Positions 18,689 through 27,247 of a DNA stretch of 64,000 nucleotides are shown here, piece by piece. The stretch lies in contig FR881229.1 in NCBI GenBank assembly GCA_000434735.1, positions 21,530-85,529 on the forward strand, in the 5' to 3' direction. The notes beneath the pieces are model-generated. The model searched no databases, was not told the DNA's origin, and was given only the letters and a program-made list of their open reading frames with translations. Position 1 is the stretch's first letter; the number at the start of each line of letters is the position of its first letter. Source of the stretch: Bacteroides sp. CAG:530. GTDB taxonomy: Bacteria > Bacteroidota > Bacteroidia > Bacteroidales > Bacteroidaceae. A program made the position numbers and the translations under genes.

Positions 18689-20830
18689 TTAATACTTATT
18701 GTTGATAATCATCTCATCAATCACTTCTTTCGCAACTCCCGATACGTTTTTCTTGGTGGTCAAATCCCACAGTGAAGTGTTCTTTTCCAACAAGTACTGC
18801 GTACCTACAATCCAACTCTGAATCCAACCGGTCAATGTGCTCCATACACCCCATCCGGCATCAGCGTTAGATGCCCAATAGCCCCAATTCTGATAGTTGA
18901 ATGCTCGGAACCAAGCTCCATCTACATTCTTGAACTTATCGCTGCTTACCTGAATACGGATTAAGAAATCACGCATCTGATTTACAGCTTTAATATAAGC
19001 CGGGTCTTTTGTAGCCATAGCCGCTTCGCACAAGCCGACAAAAGCGAAGTTGGTTGTGTAGAGCATATCTGCTACAGGGTCACCATTCTTGAAAATCAAA
19101 GACGCTTCTGTACGTCCATACGCATCGTTAGAAGGGGTACAGCCAAACATACTCTTTGACTCATCACCCAGTTCTTCGCGAATACCGCCACACGCTACTT
19201 GGTTTTTCAGCAACTCTTCAGTCATGAATTGAAGCCATTGCTTATGTTGGTCGGTAGGTTCTACACGATATAACCATGCCAAAGGCAAAATCATACGTGC
19301 TCTTTCCTGCTGAATACAATTAGTCCAATTCCAGTCGTTAGGATAACCTGCCATCATGAGCGAAACGCCCTTTTTAACACGGTCTAGCAACGGCTGATAC
19401 TTGGTCTGTTCATACAGCCACAAGTAGCAAGCCCAGTTCCAAGATTCAAAATGAGGATGCAGGTTCACTAAGTCAGAATTGAAATAGTGTCTCCAGCCAT
19501 TCTTCTGTAAATCTGGATCTAAGATATTACCGCCACGGAAACCGTTCTTACCAGTAGTACGGAAGTTACCTACTATACATTCTACTATCTGCTTGTCCCA
19601 AGAAGTACTGTTCATAATAGAAGAGGCTGCCAACGAACCTAAAATAGAACGGGCATTGTCGTCGCCATAGTAAGTTCCTTTATGAGTATAAGCCCATCCC
19701 AACAAGCCGTAAGAAGGCGACTCCGGATTATTTCTTACCGAGTCACGATATTCTCTGAATGAGTAATCCAGCAAGTTTGATGATACCTTTAGATAATCTT
19801 GCTTGCCAAGCAAATCGCCGGCTGCCGCAAATGCATAAGAAGACTCTCCCTGCACGTCATCGCGCATCCAATAACGGTATTGCTGTTTTCCATCATAATA
19901 AATGCTCGACATATGACCTTCGAGTACACCTAAAGAGCCATCGCCATCGGGCATATCGGCGGGTAATTCAGGACCAACCGGTGCCAAACCATCGCCCATA
20001 TATTTATCGGCCCAATCCTTTTTCCAAGAAGGATGTACCAAAAGATGAGCGTTGTAGTACCATTTTACACCTTTGGCGATACTCTGCTTTCCAGCATCCT
20101 TAGGCAACTGTTCTGTAGCCGAATAAGACGGTGAAACATAGGTAGGCCAAGAAGAGAATGTTACATCTTGCTTTTGCAACAGCCAGTTCATAATGTATTC
20201 AAACATAGACTGTACGCGCTGTTCCGGAAGATAACGGCTGGTAGCGAAGTTACTTACGCTTGTAGCGGCCACCATCAGCTGATTGTTCTTCTGATATAGC
20301 AACGGATGAACAGGCGTATTAGCCAAACCATACACGGCATTATCGAAACCGGCTACTTTAGCGGCAACCAAATATGTACTGTCGGGTGCTTGGTCGAACT
20401 CCTTCAAAATGCATCTGTGAAAACACATCAAAGACATAGCAGGAAGTTGAGGAGTAAGCGAATCGCAAACCACCACTCGTTCAAGCACCATAGTATCTGT
20501 CTTTACGCACATGTTTTCTCCAATCTGCTGAGGATAGTCCATGAATACGCGCAAAGCCTTCGACTGAATCAAATTCAAATCTTCACTCGTCACCACCGTT
20601 CCCTTCTCAGGATAAGACGGAGCGAGCAACAATACCGGAGACTGCTCTGGGGCTTTCTGAATAGCCTCAGCAACAGATGAACAGAACTGCAGTTGATACC
20701 CCTCATCAGTCAATAACTGAGCCAAGTTGCTTTTAGCGTCGCCGTAGCAAACTATCTTCTCTTTCTTTGCTCCGCAAGAGAACAAGAACAGACAAGAAAA
20801 TAAGATTGATATAATTCCTAATTTATGCAT
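18689..20830 (-). CDS. Large lipoprotein with six-hairpin glycosidase-like domain, function unknown
   Basis: A 713-residue lipoprotein (lipobox LFSC, Cys19). The N-terminal 220 residues look like an alpha/beta domain of the ThuA/GATase-like kind (KIVCYGDAKSNLAQLLTDEG; SPVLLLAPSYPEKG; VFMDYPQQIG). The rest, from about residue 270, is helical and rich in W/Y/D with paired repeats (QYRYWMRDDVQGESSYAFAAAG; YGLLGWAYTHKGTYYGDDNAR; WNWTNCIQQERARMILPLAWLYR; GGIREELGD), which resembles an (alpha/alpha)6 glycosidase. A catalytic pair cannot be assigned by eye. It is the last gene of an operon with an epimerase and a sugar porter, so a role in releasing or processing a sugar in the envelope is inferred. 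Confidence 0.7.
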   Translation of the reverse strand: MHKLGIISILFSCLFLFSCGAKKEKIVCYGDAKSNLAQLLTDEGYQLQFCSSVAEAIQKAPEQSPVLLLAPSYPEKGTVVTSEDLNLIQSKALRVFMDYPQQIGENMCVKTDTMVLERVVVCDSLTPQLPAMSLMCFHRCILKEFDQAPDSTYLVAAKVAGFDNAVYGLANTPVHPLLYQKNNQLMVAATSVSNFATSRYLPEQRVQSMFEYIMNWLLQKQDVTFSSWPTYVSPSYSATEQLPKDAGKQSIAKGVKWYYNAHLLVHPSWKKDWADKYMGDGLAPVGPELPADMPDGDGSLGVLEGHMSSIYYDGKQQYRYWMRDDVQGESSYAFAAAGDLLGKQDYLKVSSNLLDYSFREYRDSVRNNPESPSYGLLGWAYTHKGTYYGDDNARSILGSLAASSIMNSTSWDKQIVECIVGNFRTTGKNGFRGGNILDPDLQKNGWRHYFNSDLVNLHPHFESWNWACYLWLYEQTKYQPLLDRVKKGVSLMMAGYPNDWNWTNCIQQERARMILPLAWLYRVEPTDQHKQWLQFMTEELLKNQVACGGIREELGDESKSMFGCTPSNDAYGRTEASLIFKNGDPVADMLYTTNFAFVGLCEAAMATKDPAYIKAVNQMRDFLIRIQVSSDKFKNVDGAWFRAFNYQNWGYWASNADAGWGVWSTLTGWIQSWIVGTQYLLEKNTSLWDLTTKKNVSGVAKEVIDEMIINNKY

Positions 20831-20837
20831 TACTTAT

Positions 20838-22010
20838 TTATTTTTCACTGATAGCTTCTAATGTTTTCCAGCACTGATACAAGCCTCTGGGCACGTGGAA
20901 ACAGCCTTTCCATTTTCCACCTTTCAAAGGAAGAAGCACTTCGCCGCGACGGTTCAAGTAACCGAACCATTCAGGATGTTCGCTGTCTTTAAAATGTTCC
21001 CAAGTATAATTATGTACCTTTTCAAACCAATCCAAGCAACGCTGGTCACCGGTAAGCTGATAACCTTTCAACATAGAAATCAATGTTTCAATGTGTACCC
21101 ACCATAACTTCTGATCCCATTCCAACTGCTGAGGAGGATTACCCTCACGGTCCATAAAGTAGAAGATACCTTCGTATTCTTTATCCCAACCGTATTCTAA
21201 CATCTTCAAAGCGGTATCCTTAGCTTTTTCAATAAGTTCCGGACGATTCAAACGCTTGCCTAAGTCCATGATGAACCACATGGCCTCAGTGGCATGGCCA
21301 GGAGTAATCTGACGGCCTTCAAAACAATCAACCAACGAATTGTCACCATTCAGATTTTCCACAATGAGACCACCCAGTTCCGGACGAAGGAACACCTCCA
21401 TTACTTCGTGGATACAAGTATCCATAGTCTTCACCAAGAAATCTTCATCGAGCAGATGCTCAATTTCCAAAGCCAAGTTGCAAAGAATCATCGGCAAGGC
21501 GAATCCCTTAAGATTACGAGTGCCCGGATGTAACTTATTCCACTTGCCTTTCGGATTATCTACCTTTGACAAGATAATCTCGAATGTCTTCTTCGCTATT
21601 TCCGCATATTCCTGATTGCCAGTAGCCAGACTCAGTTGGCCGAAAGCCATCGTAGCAAAAGTATAAGAGAAAATATTGTAAGGTTCTACCAACGGACGAC
21701 CTTGGCGGTCGAGTGAGAAATACCAATTGTAATTGCCGTCGTGACCATACTTCTTTAGGAACTCTCCACCCTGAATAGCACAATCCAACCATTCCTGACG
21801 CTTTTCTACTTTATTATAAAGCATAGAGAACAGCCAAACCTCACGTCCCTGCAACCAAATGAATTTGTCTGTATCAAAAACACTACCATCTTGACGTAAA
21901 CAAGTATAATAGCCACCGAACTCGTGGTCTTGCGAATGTTCCAACCAGAAAGGAAGAACATTATCAAATAATTCGTTTTTGTAAAGTTCTGCTAATTTCT
22001 TAAAATCCAT
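20838..22010 (-). CDS. N-acylglucosamine 2-epimerase (AGE/renin-binding-protein family)
   Basis: The 390-residue protein is full length for AGE, which interconverts N-acetylglucosamine and N-acetylmannosamine. Family motifs are present in order: KFIWLQGREVWLFSMLY (about 49-65), CFEGRQITPGHATEAMW (229-245), HPEWFGYLNRRGEV (345-358) and KGCFHVPRGLYQC (368-380). The two His known to be essential in AGE fall at 239 and 372 here, the same numbers as I recall for the cyanobacterial enzyme. A cellobiose 2-epimerase is the main alternative, but the C-terminal motif favours AGE. It lies between the sugar porter and the lipoprotein gene; no sialate lyase or GlcNAc kinase is in the window. Confidence 0.88.
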   Translation of the reverse strand: MDFKKLAELYKNELFDNVLPFWLEHSQDHEFGGYYTCLRQDGSVFDTDKFIWLQGREVWLFSMLYNKVEKRQEWLDCAIQGGEFLKKYGHDGNYNWYFSLDRQGRPLVEPYNIFSYTFATMAFGQLSLATGNQEYAEIAKKTFEIILSKVDNPKGKWNKLHPGTRNLKGFALPMILCNLALEIEHLLDEDFLVKTMDTCIHEVMEVFLRPELGGLIVENLNGDNSLVDCFEGRQITPGHATEAMWFIMDLGKRLNRPELIEKAKDTALKMLEYGWDKEYEGIFYFMDREGNPPQQLEWDQKLWWVHIETLISMLKGYQLTGDQRCLDWFEKVHNYTWEHFKDSEHPEWFGYLNRRGEVLLPLKGGKWKGCFHVPRGLYQCWKTLEAISEK

Positions 22011-22036
22011 AGTTCTATTTTTTTATAAGTTTTTTT

Positions 22037-23440
22037 TTATTTTTTCATCCAATATCGTTCTATCTCTTCTAATGATTTACCGGCAGTTTCCGGTATCAAC
22101 TTCCATACAATCAGCATATAAGGAACACACATCATAGCAAACAGCAAGAAAGTTCCTGTTGGTGTAAGATTCTGCAACATCCACGGAGTGAGCTGTCCGA
22201 TGAGGTAAGTACCAATCCATAAAGCAAAACCTGCGATAGACATAGCCAAACCGCGAATCTTTGTAGGATACATCTCGCTGAGCAATACAAATATTACAGC
22301 GCAGATAGATACGGCACAACTGAATACGTAAGCCAAGAAGAAGAGCAACAAAACCCATGAAGGAATATGCCAAGCGTCGCCAAATGAGAAATAAAAGGCG
22401 ATGCAGCACAATGCTATCACCATACCCGATACTCCATAATAAACCAACTTCTTTCTTCCTACCTTATCTATAATCACTAACGCCAAAATTGTAGTAAGTG
22501 TATTTACTAAACCAACCATTACCTGATAGAACAATGAGTCTCCACCCGACAATCCGGCATTTTCGAAAATGGAAGGACCGTAATACAATACAGCGTTAAC
22601 CCCCATAAACTGTCCAAGGATGGCAATGCCTGCACCTATCAAAACCGCCTTACGAATGCCCGGCTGAAGCAACATACGCCAATCGGACTTTGAAGACGAC
22701 TGAATCATACTCTTAGTTTCGTGCAACTGATAATTAGCTTCTGACACTGAGTGATATATACGTTCTAATACCTTGCTTGCATTTTCGTCACGGCCTCTCA
22801 CAATCAGCCAACGAGGACTCTCGGGTATAAAGAAAATAATCAAGAAAAACATTAAAGCAGGCACCGTCTCCATTCCTAACATGCCACGCCATACTTCACT
22901 AACGAATATCAGGTCCATCCATCCACCCTGAGGATTGGCTACTGCACTTTCAGACCAAGCCAACAACTGATAATTCATCAGATAAGCGCCAAGAAAACCT
23001 ACCGTAACCGCCAACTGATACAATGAGACCAAGCGTCCACGATACTGGGCTACAGCAACTTCGGATATATAAAGAGGAGATACTACCGATACCACTCCGA
23101 TACCAATACCACCGATAATACGATAAATTACCAACTGATTAAAATCGGCACAAAAAGCACACCCGATAGCCGACACTGAAAACATCACCGCCGAAAGAAT
23201 CATGGTTACTTTACGACCCAACCTATCACTAAGCACACCCGACGACAGAACCCCAAGAATAGAACCTATCAAGGCACATCCCACATACCAGCCCTGCTGC
23301 AAAGTGTCCAAACCAAAAATCTGTGTTACTTGAGAGGTTGTTCCGGATATGACGGCAGTGTCATACCCGAACAAAAAACCTCCTATAGCTGCTACAACAG
23401 ATAGGAAAATCAAATAAGAAAAATTTATATTCTGTTTCAT
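22037..23440 (-). CDS. Sugar porter family MFS transporter
   Basis: The protein has about 12 membrane helices and the sugar-porter signatures: GYDTAVISGT in helix 1, LSDRLGRKVTM in loop 2-3, VSPLYISEVAVAQYRGRLVSLYQLAVTVG, PESPRWLIVRG before the central loop, IDKVGRKKLVYYG in loop 8-9 and PETAGKSLEEIERYW at the C-terminus. It should bring a monosaccharide or small oligosaccharide across the inner membrane by proton symport. The frame extends to 23470, but the ATG at 23440 (MKQNINFSYL) avoids overlap with the preceding gene and gives the proper first helix. It sits in an operon with the epimerase, so an N-acetylhexosamine is a reasonable substrate guess. Confidence 0.93.
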   Translation of the reverse strand: MKQNINFSYLIFLSVVAAIGGFLFGYDTAVISGTTSQVTQIFGLDTLQQGWYVGCALIGSILGVLSSGVLSDRLGRKVTMILSAVMFSVSAIGCAFCADFNQLVIYRIIGGIGIGVVSVVSPLYISEVAVAQYRGRLVSLYQLAVTVGFLGAYLMNYQLLAWSESAVANPQGGWMDLIFVSEVWRGMLGMETVPALMFFLIIFFIPESPRWLIVRGRDENASKVLERIYHSVSEANYQLHETKSMIQSSSKSDWRMLLQPGIRKAVLIGAGIAILGQFMGVNAVLYYGPSIFENAGLSGGDSLFYQVMVGLVNTLTTILALVIIDKVGRKKLVYYGVSGMVIALCCIAFYFSFGDAWHIPSWVLLLFFLAYVFSCAVSICAVIFVLLSEMYPTKIRGLAMSIAGFALWIGTYLIGQLTPWMLQNLTPTGTFLLFAMMCVPYMLIVWKLIPETAGKSLEEIERYWMKK

Positions 23441-23456
23441 ACCTATTAAAATGCTA

Positions 23457-24548
23457 TCACTTAATGTCAAAGTATTCCCGATATCTGTCGTATAAATGGC
23501 CAGCCTGCAAATAAGCTGATTGCGGGCTCATAAAATGTGAAAATTCAAAAGTTATCGCCTTATCATATCCGGCTCTCTTAGCCGCTTCAAGTTTCATTCT
23601 CAGCTTATCGAATTTGATAGGCAAGAATCTGATAGGCATATCGCGGTCAAAGCTCTCAGCGTTTGTCCAACACTTCATGCCATACTTATCCGCTAATTTC
23701 TTATTAACTGTAAAGAATGCGTCCAATTCATCGTAGTCGATATGGCCATCCTGAAAAGCGCATGCGTCTACTACATCATGAATGCCGTCAAAGATTTCAT
23801 TCCACTCACGTTCATGCTCCTGCACTGACACAGCCTCTTCACGAGTCAGCTTTCCGGTTCCCATCACCGCTTTCTTTCCGTCAATCCACGGAGAAATGAA
23901 AGTTGGCAGTCCGCCAGACACATCTTTACACTGTTTACCCATAGCATGAAAAGCGCTAATGGCACCCTTTGTAGCACGGCTGATTTCACCGCTTATATAC
24001 CAACCGCTGAAGCTCTTGTAATGACCATAAGACTCCCATACCTCATCTATCACATATTTATTATCTTCTATCTCCCAACTCAAATCGCCTGTATCCCAAT
24101 AACGGCCAGAATCGTACAAACCGAAATAGAACTTCATTCCATATTTCTGGGCCAAGCGCAAATACATATCCACCAAATCGACCGACGGCATATAACATCC
24201 CTTCTTCAACAAGTATTTAGAAGGATAAGTAATAAACTTACGATAACCTGAACGAATCATAATCACAGTATCGATGCCGATATTTTTCATGTGCTGGAAA
24301 TCTTGATCCCACTCTTTCTCCCCCCAATTCTGATGAGGGATATCATGAGATATTTCATCCAAAAATGTACCGGTGATTTGCAAGCCTTGAGCCTTAGGAA
24401 CAATCAACTTACTTTCTATACCTTCTGTCGAACGTACCTTAGCGGTAGTTTTTTTATCCGACAGTGTATCTGCCAACAAAGAAGGAGCCGCTAACATTGA
24501 AGCGCCTGCCAAAGTTGCTTTTTTAAAAAAATCACGTCTGCTTTCCAT
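23457..24548 (-). CDS. DUF4434 domain protein, exported (probable TIM-barrel glycosidase-like)
   Basis: This 363-residue protein begins MESRRDFFKKATLAGASMLAAPSLLA, a twin-arginine (Tat) type signal. The body matches DUF4434, a TIM-barrel family: ITGTFLDEISHDIPHQNWGEKEWDQDFQHMKNIGIDTVIMIRSGYR, GMKFYFGLYDSGRYW, FSGWYISGEIS, MKCWTNAESFDRDMP and AITFEFSHFMSPQSA. Acidic residues at strand ends (GEIS, NAESFD, FEFSH) would fit a retaining glycosidase, but the catalytic role is inferred. It is the first gene of the four-gene leftward sugar operon and has a clear -7 box upstream. Confidence 0.82.
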   Translation of the reverse strand: MESRRDFFKKATLAGASMLAAPSLLADTLSDKKTTAKVRSTEGIESKLIVPKAQGLQITGTFLDEISHDIPHQNWGEKEWDQDFQHMKNIGIDTVIMIRSGYRKFITYPSKYLLKKGCYMPSVDLVDMYLRLAQKYGMKFYFGLYDSGRYWDTGDLSWEIEDNKYVIDEVWESYGHYKSFSGWYISGEISRATKGAISAFHAMGKQCKDVSGGLPTFISPWIDGKKAVMGTGKLTREEAVSVQEHEREWNEIFDGIHDVVDACAFQDGHIDYDELDAFFTVNKKLADKYGMKCWTNAESFDRDMPIRFLPIKFDKLRMKLEAAKRAGYDKAITFEFSHFMSPQSAYLQAGHLYDRYREYFDIK

Positions 24549-24625
24549 CAGTATCTTTTATTAAGAATTTACGTTAAACAATACAGTATATACAACCGAC
24601 ACACTACTTGCCTATATATACGCTG

Positions 24626-24633
24626 CAAATATA
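24626..24633 (-). promoter_or_regulatory. -7 box of the DUF4434/MFS/epimerase operon
   Basis: Read leftward, TATATTTG matches TAnnTTTG and lies 78 bp upstream of the DUF4434 start. The -33 element is weak (AT-rich). Confidence 0.55.
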
Positions 24634-24831
24634 CCTATATTTATTAAATAAAAAAGATATAATAAAAGTTTTTATCAATTTAATAGGGAAATTCTTTCTC
24701 AAAAAATAAAATCAGCCCTTTTTAATCCATATTAGAAAGAGAATTAATAGAAATAACGCTTTATATATTGCTATACCTTATTTATATATACGGATAAAAT
24801 CAACATCTTATTAGAAAAACTAAAAGTCGCA

Positions 24832-24957
24832 TTAAAGGCTTTTTCCTTCTGCGAAAGAAATAAGTAAAATCAGCAACACCTCACAACGTACAATAGAGTA
24901 CGGACGCTTTGCCGGGTTATACCCTATGCGCCGCAGCTCGTCAAACATTCCCCGCAT
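24832..24957 (-). CDS. Putative 41-residue micro-ORF (VRCEV family)
   Basis: The leftward frame from ATG at 24957 to TAA at 24832-24834 encodes MRGMFDELRRIGYNPAKRPY followed by SIVRCEVLLILLISFAEGKSL. Its base composition is richer in G+C than the surrounding AT-rich gap, and the basic N-terminal half precedes a hydrophobic stretch (LLILLISFA). The motif VRCEV recurs in a second, N-terminally incomplete frame at 25442-25497. No function is known to me. It could equally be a relic of a dispersed repeat rather than a translated gene. Confidence 0.35.
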   Translation of the reverse strand: MRGMFDELRRIGYNPAKRPYSIVRCEVLLILLISFAEGKSL

Positions 24958-25204
24958 TCTTAAATACGCCAAGGTTTTTAATTGCATTTAAATTTTATAT
25001 GAGACATTGATAAATCTGTTTTTGAAATTTTCGCTGATATTGGTCGGATACAAAATGCGACACCATGCAAAAATGTATTATTGAATCTTTCTGCATCACG
25101 TAAAAGGCAATACCTACGCAATATGGTACACCGTAAGAACCTAAACACATGCAAGCAGAAAGACAGAACGCAGCGATAAGTTTATTAAACAACATCTAAT
25201 CTTG

Positions 25205-25306
25205 TTAAAAGCATGCGAATTGCATATTAATCATTCGCATATCGCAGTGCTGCAATTCGCATATTGCAGGTCTGTTATCCGTAATCTTTTTTTCTGCGAT
25301 TCGCAT
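25205..25306. repeat. Cluster of ATTCGCAT octamers
   Basis: Within about 95 bp, ATTCGCAT occurs at 25233, 25255 and 25299 and its inverse ATGCGAAT at 25213. Two copies are extended to ATTCGCATATCGCAG and ATTCGCATATTGCAG, spaced exactly 22 bp apart. Read leftward the segment is also an open 33-codon frame (25306 to 25205), probably a by-product of the repeats. Confidence 0.65.
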
Positions 25307-25315
25307 GTGTTTTTC

Positions 25316-25345
25316 ACCCGCCCCAGAATGTGTTCTGAGGCGGGT
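25316..25345. other. Stable GC-rich hairpin without a T-tract
   Basis: ACCCGCCCCAGAA and TTCTGAGGCGGGT pair over 13 bp with one G-U or C-A position around a TGTG loop. Neither side has a proper T run, so it is less certainly a terminator; it could be part of a small RNA or an mRNA-end structure. Confidence 0.6.
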
Positions 25346-25441
25346 ATTTGAAAATATAATACAGAAATGATGCGAAAACGAGAAAAAACAGCTTTGTAAC
25401 GGTTAGCAAATATATTAAACACGCTATCAGAGGTGTACCTT

Positions 25442-25500
25442 AGCGTGGTGCGACTTCTCTCTTGTGGGCGCATGGCAAAAACACCTCACAGCGTACATAA
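25442..25500 (-). pseudogene. Remnant of a second VRCEV micro-ORF
   Basis: Leftward from about 25500 the frame reads YVRCEVFLPCAHKREVAPR and stops. It shares VRCEV, and at DNA level AACACCTCACARCGTACA, with the micro-ORF at 24832-24957. No start codon is available because the nadB terminator is immediately upstream, so it is best seen as a fragment. Confidence 0.35.
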
Positions 25501-25541
25501 AAAAAGCCCCAACGTTTCAAAGATACACGTTGGAGCTTTTT
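25501..25541 (-). terminator. Rho-independent terminator of nadB
   Basis: AAAAAGCCCCAACGT and ACGTTGGAGCTTTTT form a 15-bp stem (one wobble) around a short loop. Read leftward it ends in GGGGCTTTTTTT, 20 bp after the nadB stop codon. Confidence 0.88.
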
Positions 25542-25561
25542 ATAAAAATATCAGCTTCCGC

Positions 25562-27145
25562 TTATTTCTTTTCTTCTTGTGCTGCGTGCGGATAGTCGAT
25601 GGTGTAATGCAATCCACGGCTTTCCTTGCGTTCCATAGCCTGACGGGTAATAAGGTACCCCACGTTTATCATGTTACGGAGTTCGCATATTTCACGAGAA
25701 GCTTTTACACGCTTAAACAGACGTTCTGTCTCTTCGTACAATATATCCAGACGGTTCCAAGCACGAACCAGACGTACATTGCTTCGTACAATACCTACGT
25801 AAGCTTCCATTATCTGGTTTACTTCCTTCATGCTCTGGGTAATCAAGATACGCTCTTCATTGTTCATCGTGCCCTCAGCATCCCATTCTGGAACATCTTC
25901 ATTAAAATCGTAACGGTCTATTACGCTCAACGCATGCTTTGCTGCAGCATCGGCATAAACTATCGCTTCAATCAGTGAGTTTGATGCCAAACGGTTGCCG
26001 CCATGCAAGCCTGTACATGAGCATTCGCCCAAAGCATACAGACGCTTGATGCTAGACTGTCCGTCAAGATCTACCTTGATACCGCCACACAGATAATGCG
26101 CTGCCGGAGCTACCGGTATATAGTCTTTAGTGATATCAATGCCCAAGCTGAGACATTTCTTATATATATTCGGGAAGTGCTTCTTGGTTTCTTCCGGATC
26201 TTTATGCGTCACATCAAGGTATACATGGTCTTCGCCGCGATGTTTCATTTCGCTATCGATGGCACGTGCTACGATATCGCGTGGAGCGAGCGACAAACGC
26301 GGGTCGTACTTCTGCATGAACTCCTCGCCTGCCAAGTTACGCAATACGCCTCCGTAGCCACGCATAGCCTCAGTGATAAGGAAGCTCGGACGATCGCCCG
26401 GATGGAAGAGCGCTGTAGGATGGAACTGAATGAACTCCATATCCTTTACTACACCTTTCGCACGGTATACCATTGCGATACCGTCGCCTGTAGCAACAAG
26501 CGGATTTGTGGTATGACGATAAACAGCCTCGCAGCCGCCGGTAGCCATAACAGTAACTCTCGACAAGAAAGTATCTACCTCGCCAGTAGCCTCATTAAGC
26601 ACATACGCTCCAAAGCACTTGATGCCCGGAGTATGACGAGTAACAATAATACCCAAATGATGCTGAGTGATAATTTCTACCGCATAGAAGTTGCTGAATA
26701 CAGTAATGTTAGGATGACGCTTTATTTCTTCTATCAGACTAGTCTGTATCTCGGCACCGGTATTATCCTTATGATGCAAGATACGGAATTCTGAATGTCC
26801 TCCTTCTTTGTGCAAATCAAACTCTCCGTCTTCTTTCTTATCAAAATTGACTCCCCACTTTATCAGTTCGTCTATTTGCGCCGGAGCATTGCGCACTACC
26901 TTTTCAACAGCTGCCGGATCACTTATCCAGTCACCCGCCACCATTGTATCATGAATGTGTTTTTCGAAATTATCTACTTTGAGATTAGTCACCGAGGCTA
27001 TCCCCCCCTGTGCATAAAAGGTATTTGCCTCTTCCAGACCGGCTTTACATATCAGTGCCACCGATCCCTTTTGCGCAACTTTAAGCGCAAAGCTCATTCC
27101 GGCTATTCCTGAACCGATAACGAGAAAATCGAATTTTCTTACCAT
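25562..27145 (-). CDS. nadB: L-aspartate oxidase
   Basis: At 527 residues this is a complete NadB, the FAD enzyme that converts L-aspartate to iminoaspartate, which is then used for quinolinate and NAD synthesis. The FAD-binding start FDFLVIGSGIAGMSFALKVA, EANTFYAQGGIASVT, the catalytic region HPTALFHPGDRPSFLITEAMRGYGG, SLAPRDIVARAID and ALGECSCTGLHGGNRLASNSL are all present. nadA and nadC are not in the window. It is monocistronic, with its own promoter and terminator. A seven-C run at 27002-27008 encodes the GG of QGGIAS. Confidence 0.97.
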   Translation of the reverse strand: MVRKFDFLVIGSGIAGMSFALKVAQKGSVALICKAGLEEANTFYAQGGIASVTNLKVDNFEKHIHDTMVAGDWISDPAAVEKVVRNAPAQIDELIKWGVNFDKKEDGEFDLHKEGGHSEFRILHHKDNTGAEIQTSLIEEIKRHPNITVFSNFYAVEIITQHHLGIIVTRHTPGIKCFGAYVLNEATGEVDTFLSRVTVMATGGCEAVYRHTTNPLVATGDGIAMVYRAKGVVKDMEFIQFHPTALFHPGDRPSFLITEAMRGYGGVLRNLAGEEFMQKYDPRLSLAPRDIVARAIDSEMKHRGEDHVYLDVTHKDPEETKKHFPNIYKKCLSLGIDITKDYIPVAPAAHYLCGGIKVDLDGQSSIKRLYALGECSCTGLHGGNRLASNSLIEAIVYADAAAKHALSVIDRYDFNEDVPEWDAEGTMNNEERILITQSMKEVNQIMEAYVGIVRSNVRLVRAWNRLDILYEETERLFKRVKASREICELRNMINVGYLITRQAMERKESRGLHYTIDYPHAAQEEKK

Positions 27146-27164
27146 AATGATTCTATATATGCTG

Positions 27165-27172
27165 CAAAACTA
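27165..27172 (-). promoter_or_regulatory. -7 box of nadB
   Basis: Read leftward, TAGTTTTG matches TAnnTTTG, 20 bp before the nadB start codon; an upstream ATTGCC-like element may serve as -33. Confidence 0.6.
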
Positions 27173-27247
27173 CAAAAAAAGAATATTGGCAATCAGTTTT
27201 CACCAGATATTTTCTTATCTTCACGCTATTTAATTTAAGAACGTGAT

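Larger units (their letters stand above)
24549..25561. other. 1-kb gene-poor gap with promoter, micro-ORFs, short repeats and hairpins
   Basis: The gap lies between the promoter end of the DUF4434 operon and the 3' end of nadB, both leftward. From left to right it holds the DUF4434 promoter, an AT-rich stretch, a GC-richer 41-codon micro-ORF (24832-24957), a cluster of ATTCGCAT octamers (25213-25306), a strong hairpin (25316-25345), the end of a second micro-ORF (about 25442-25497) and the nadB terminator (25501-25541). No conventional gene or tRNA was recognised. Confidence 0.75.

Noticed and set aside
24870..24990. tRNA-like or small structured RNA in the GC-richer part of the 1-kb gap
   Set aside because: No cloverleaf or CCA end could be drawn; the segment is better explained by the 41-codon frame.
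24995..25195. 66-codon minus-strand frame with signal-peptide-like start (MLFNKLIAAFCLSACMCLG)
   Set aside because: No recognisable family, no ribosome-binding site and AT-driven composition; kept as noise rather than a gene.
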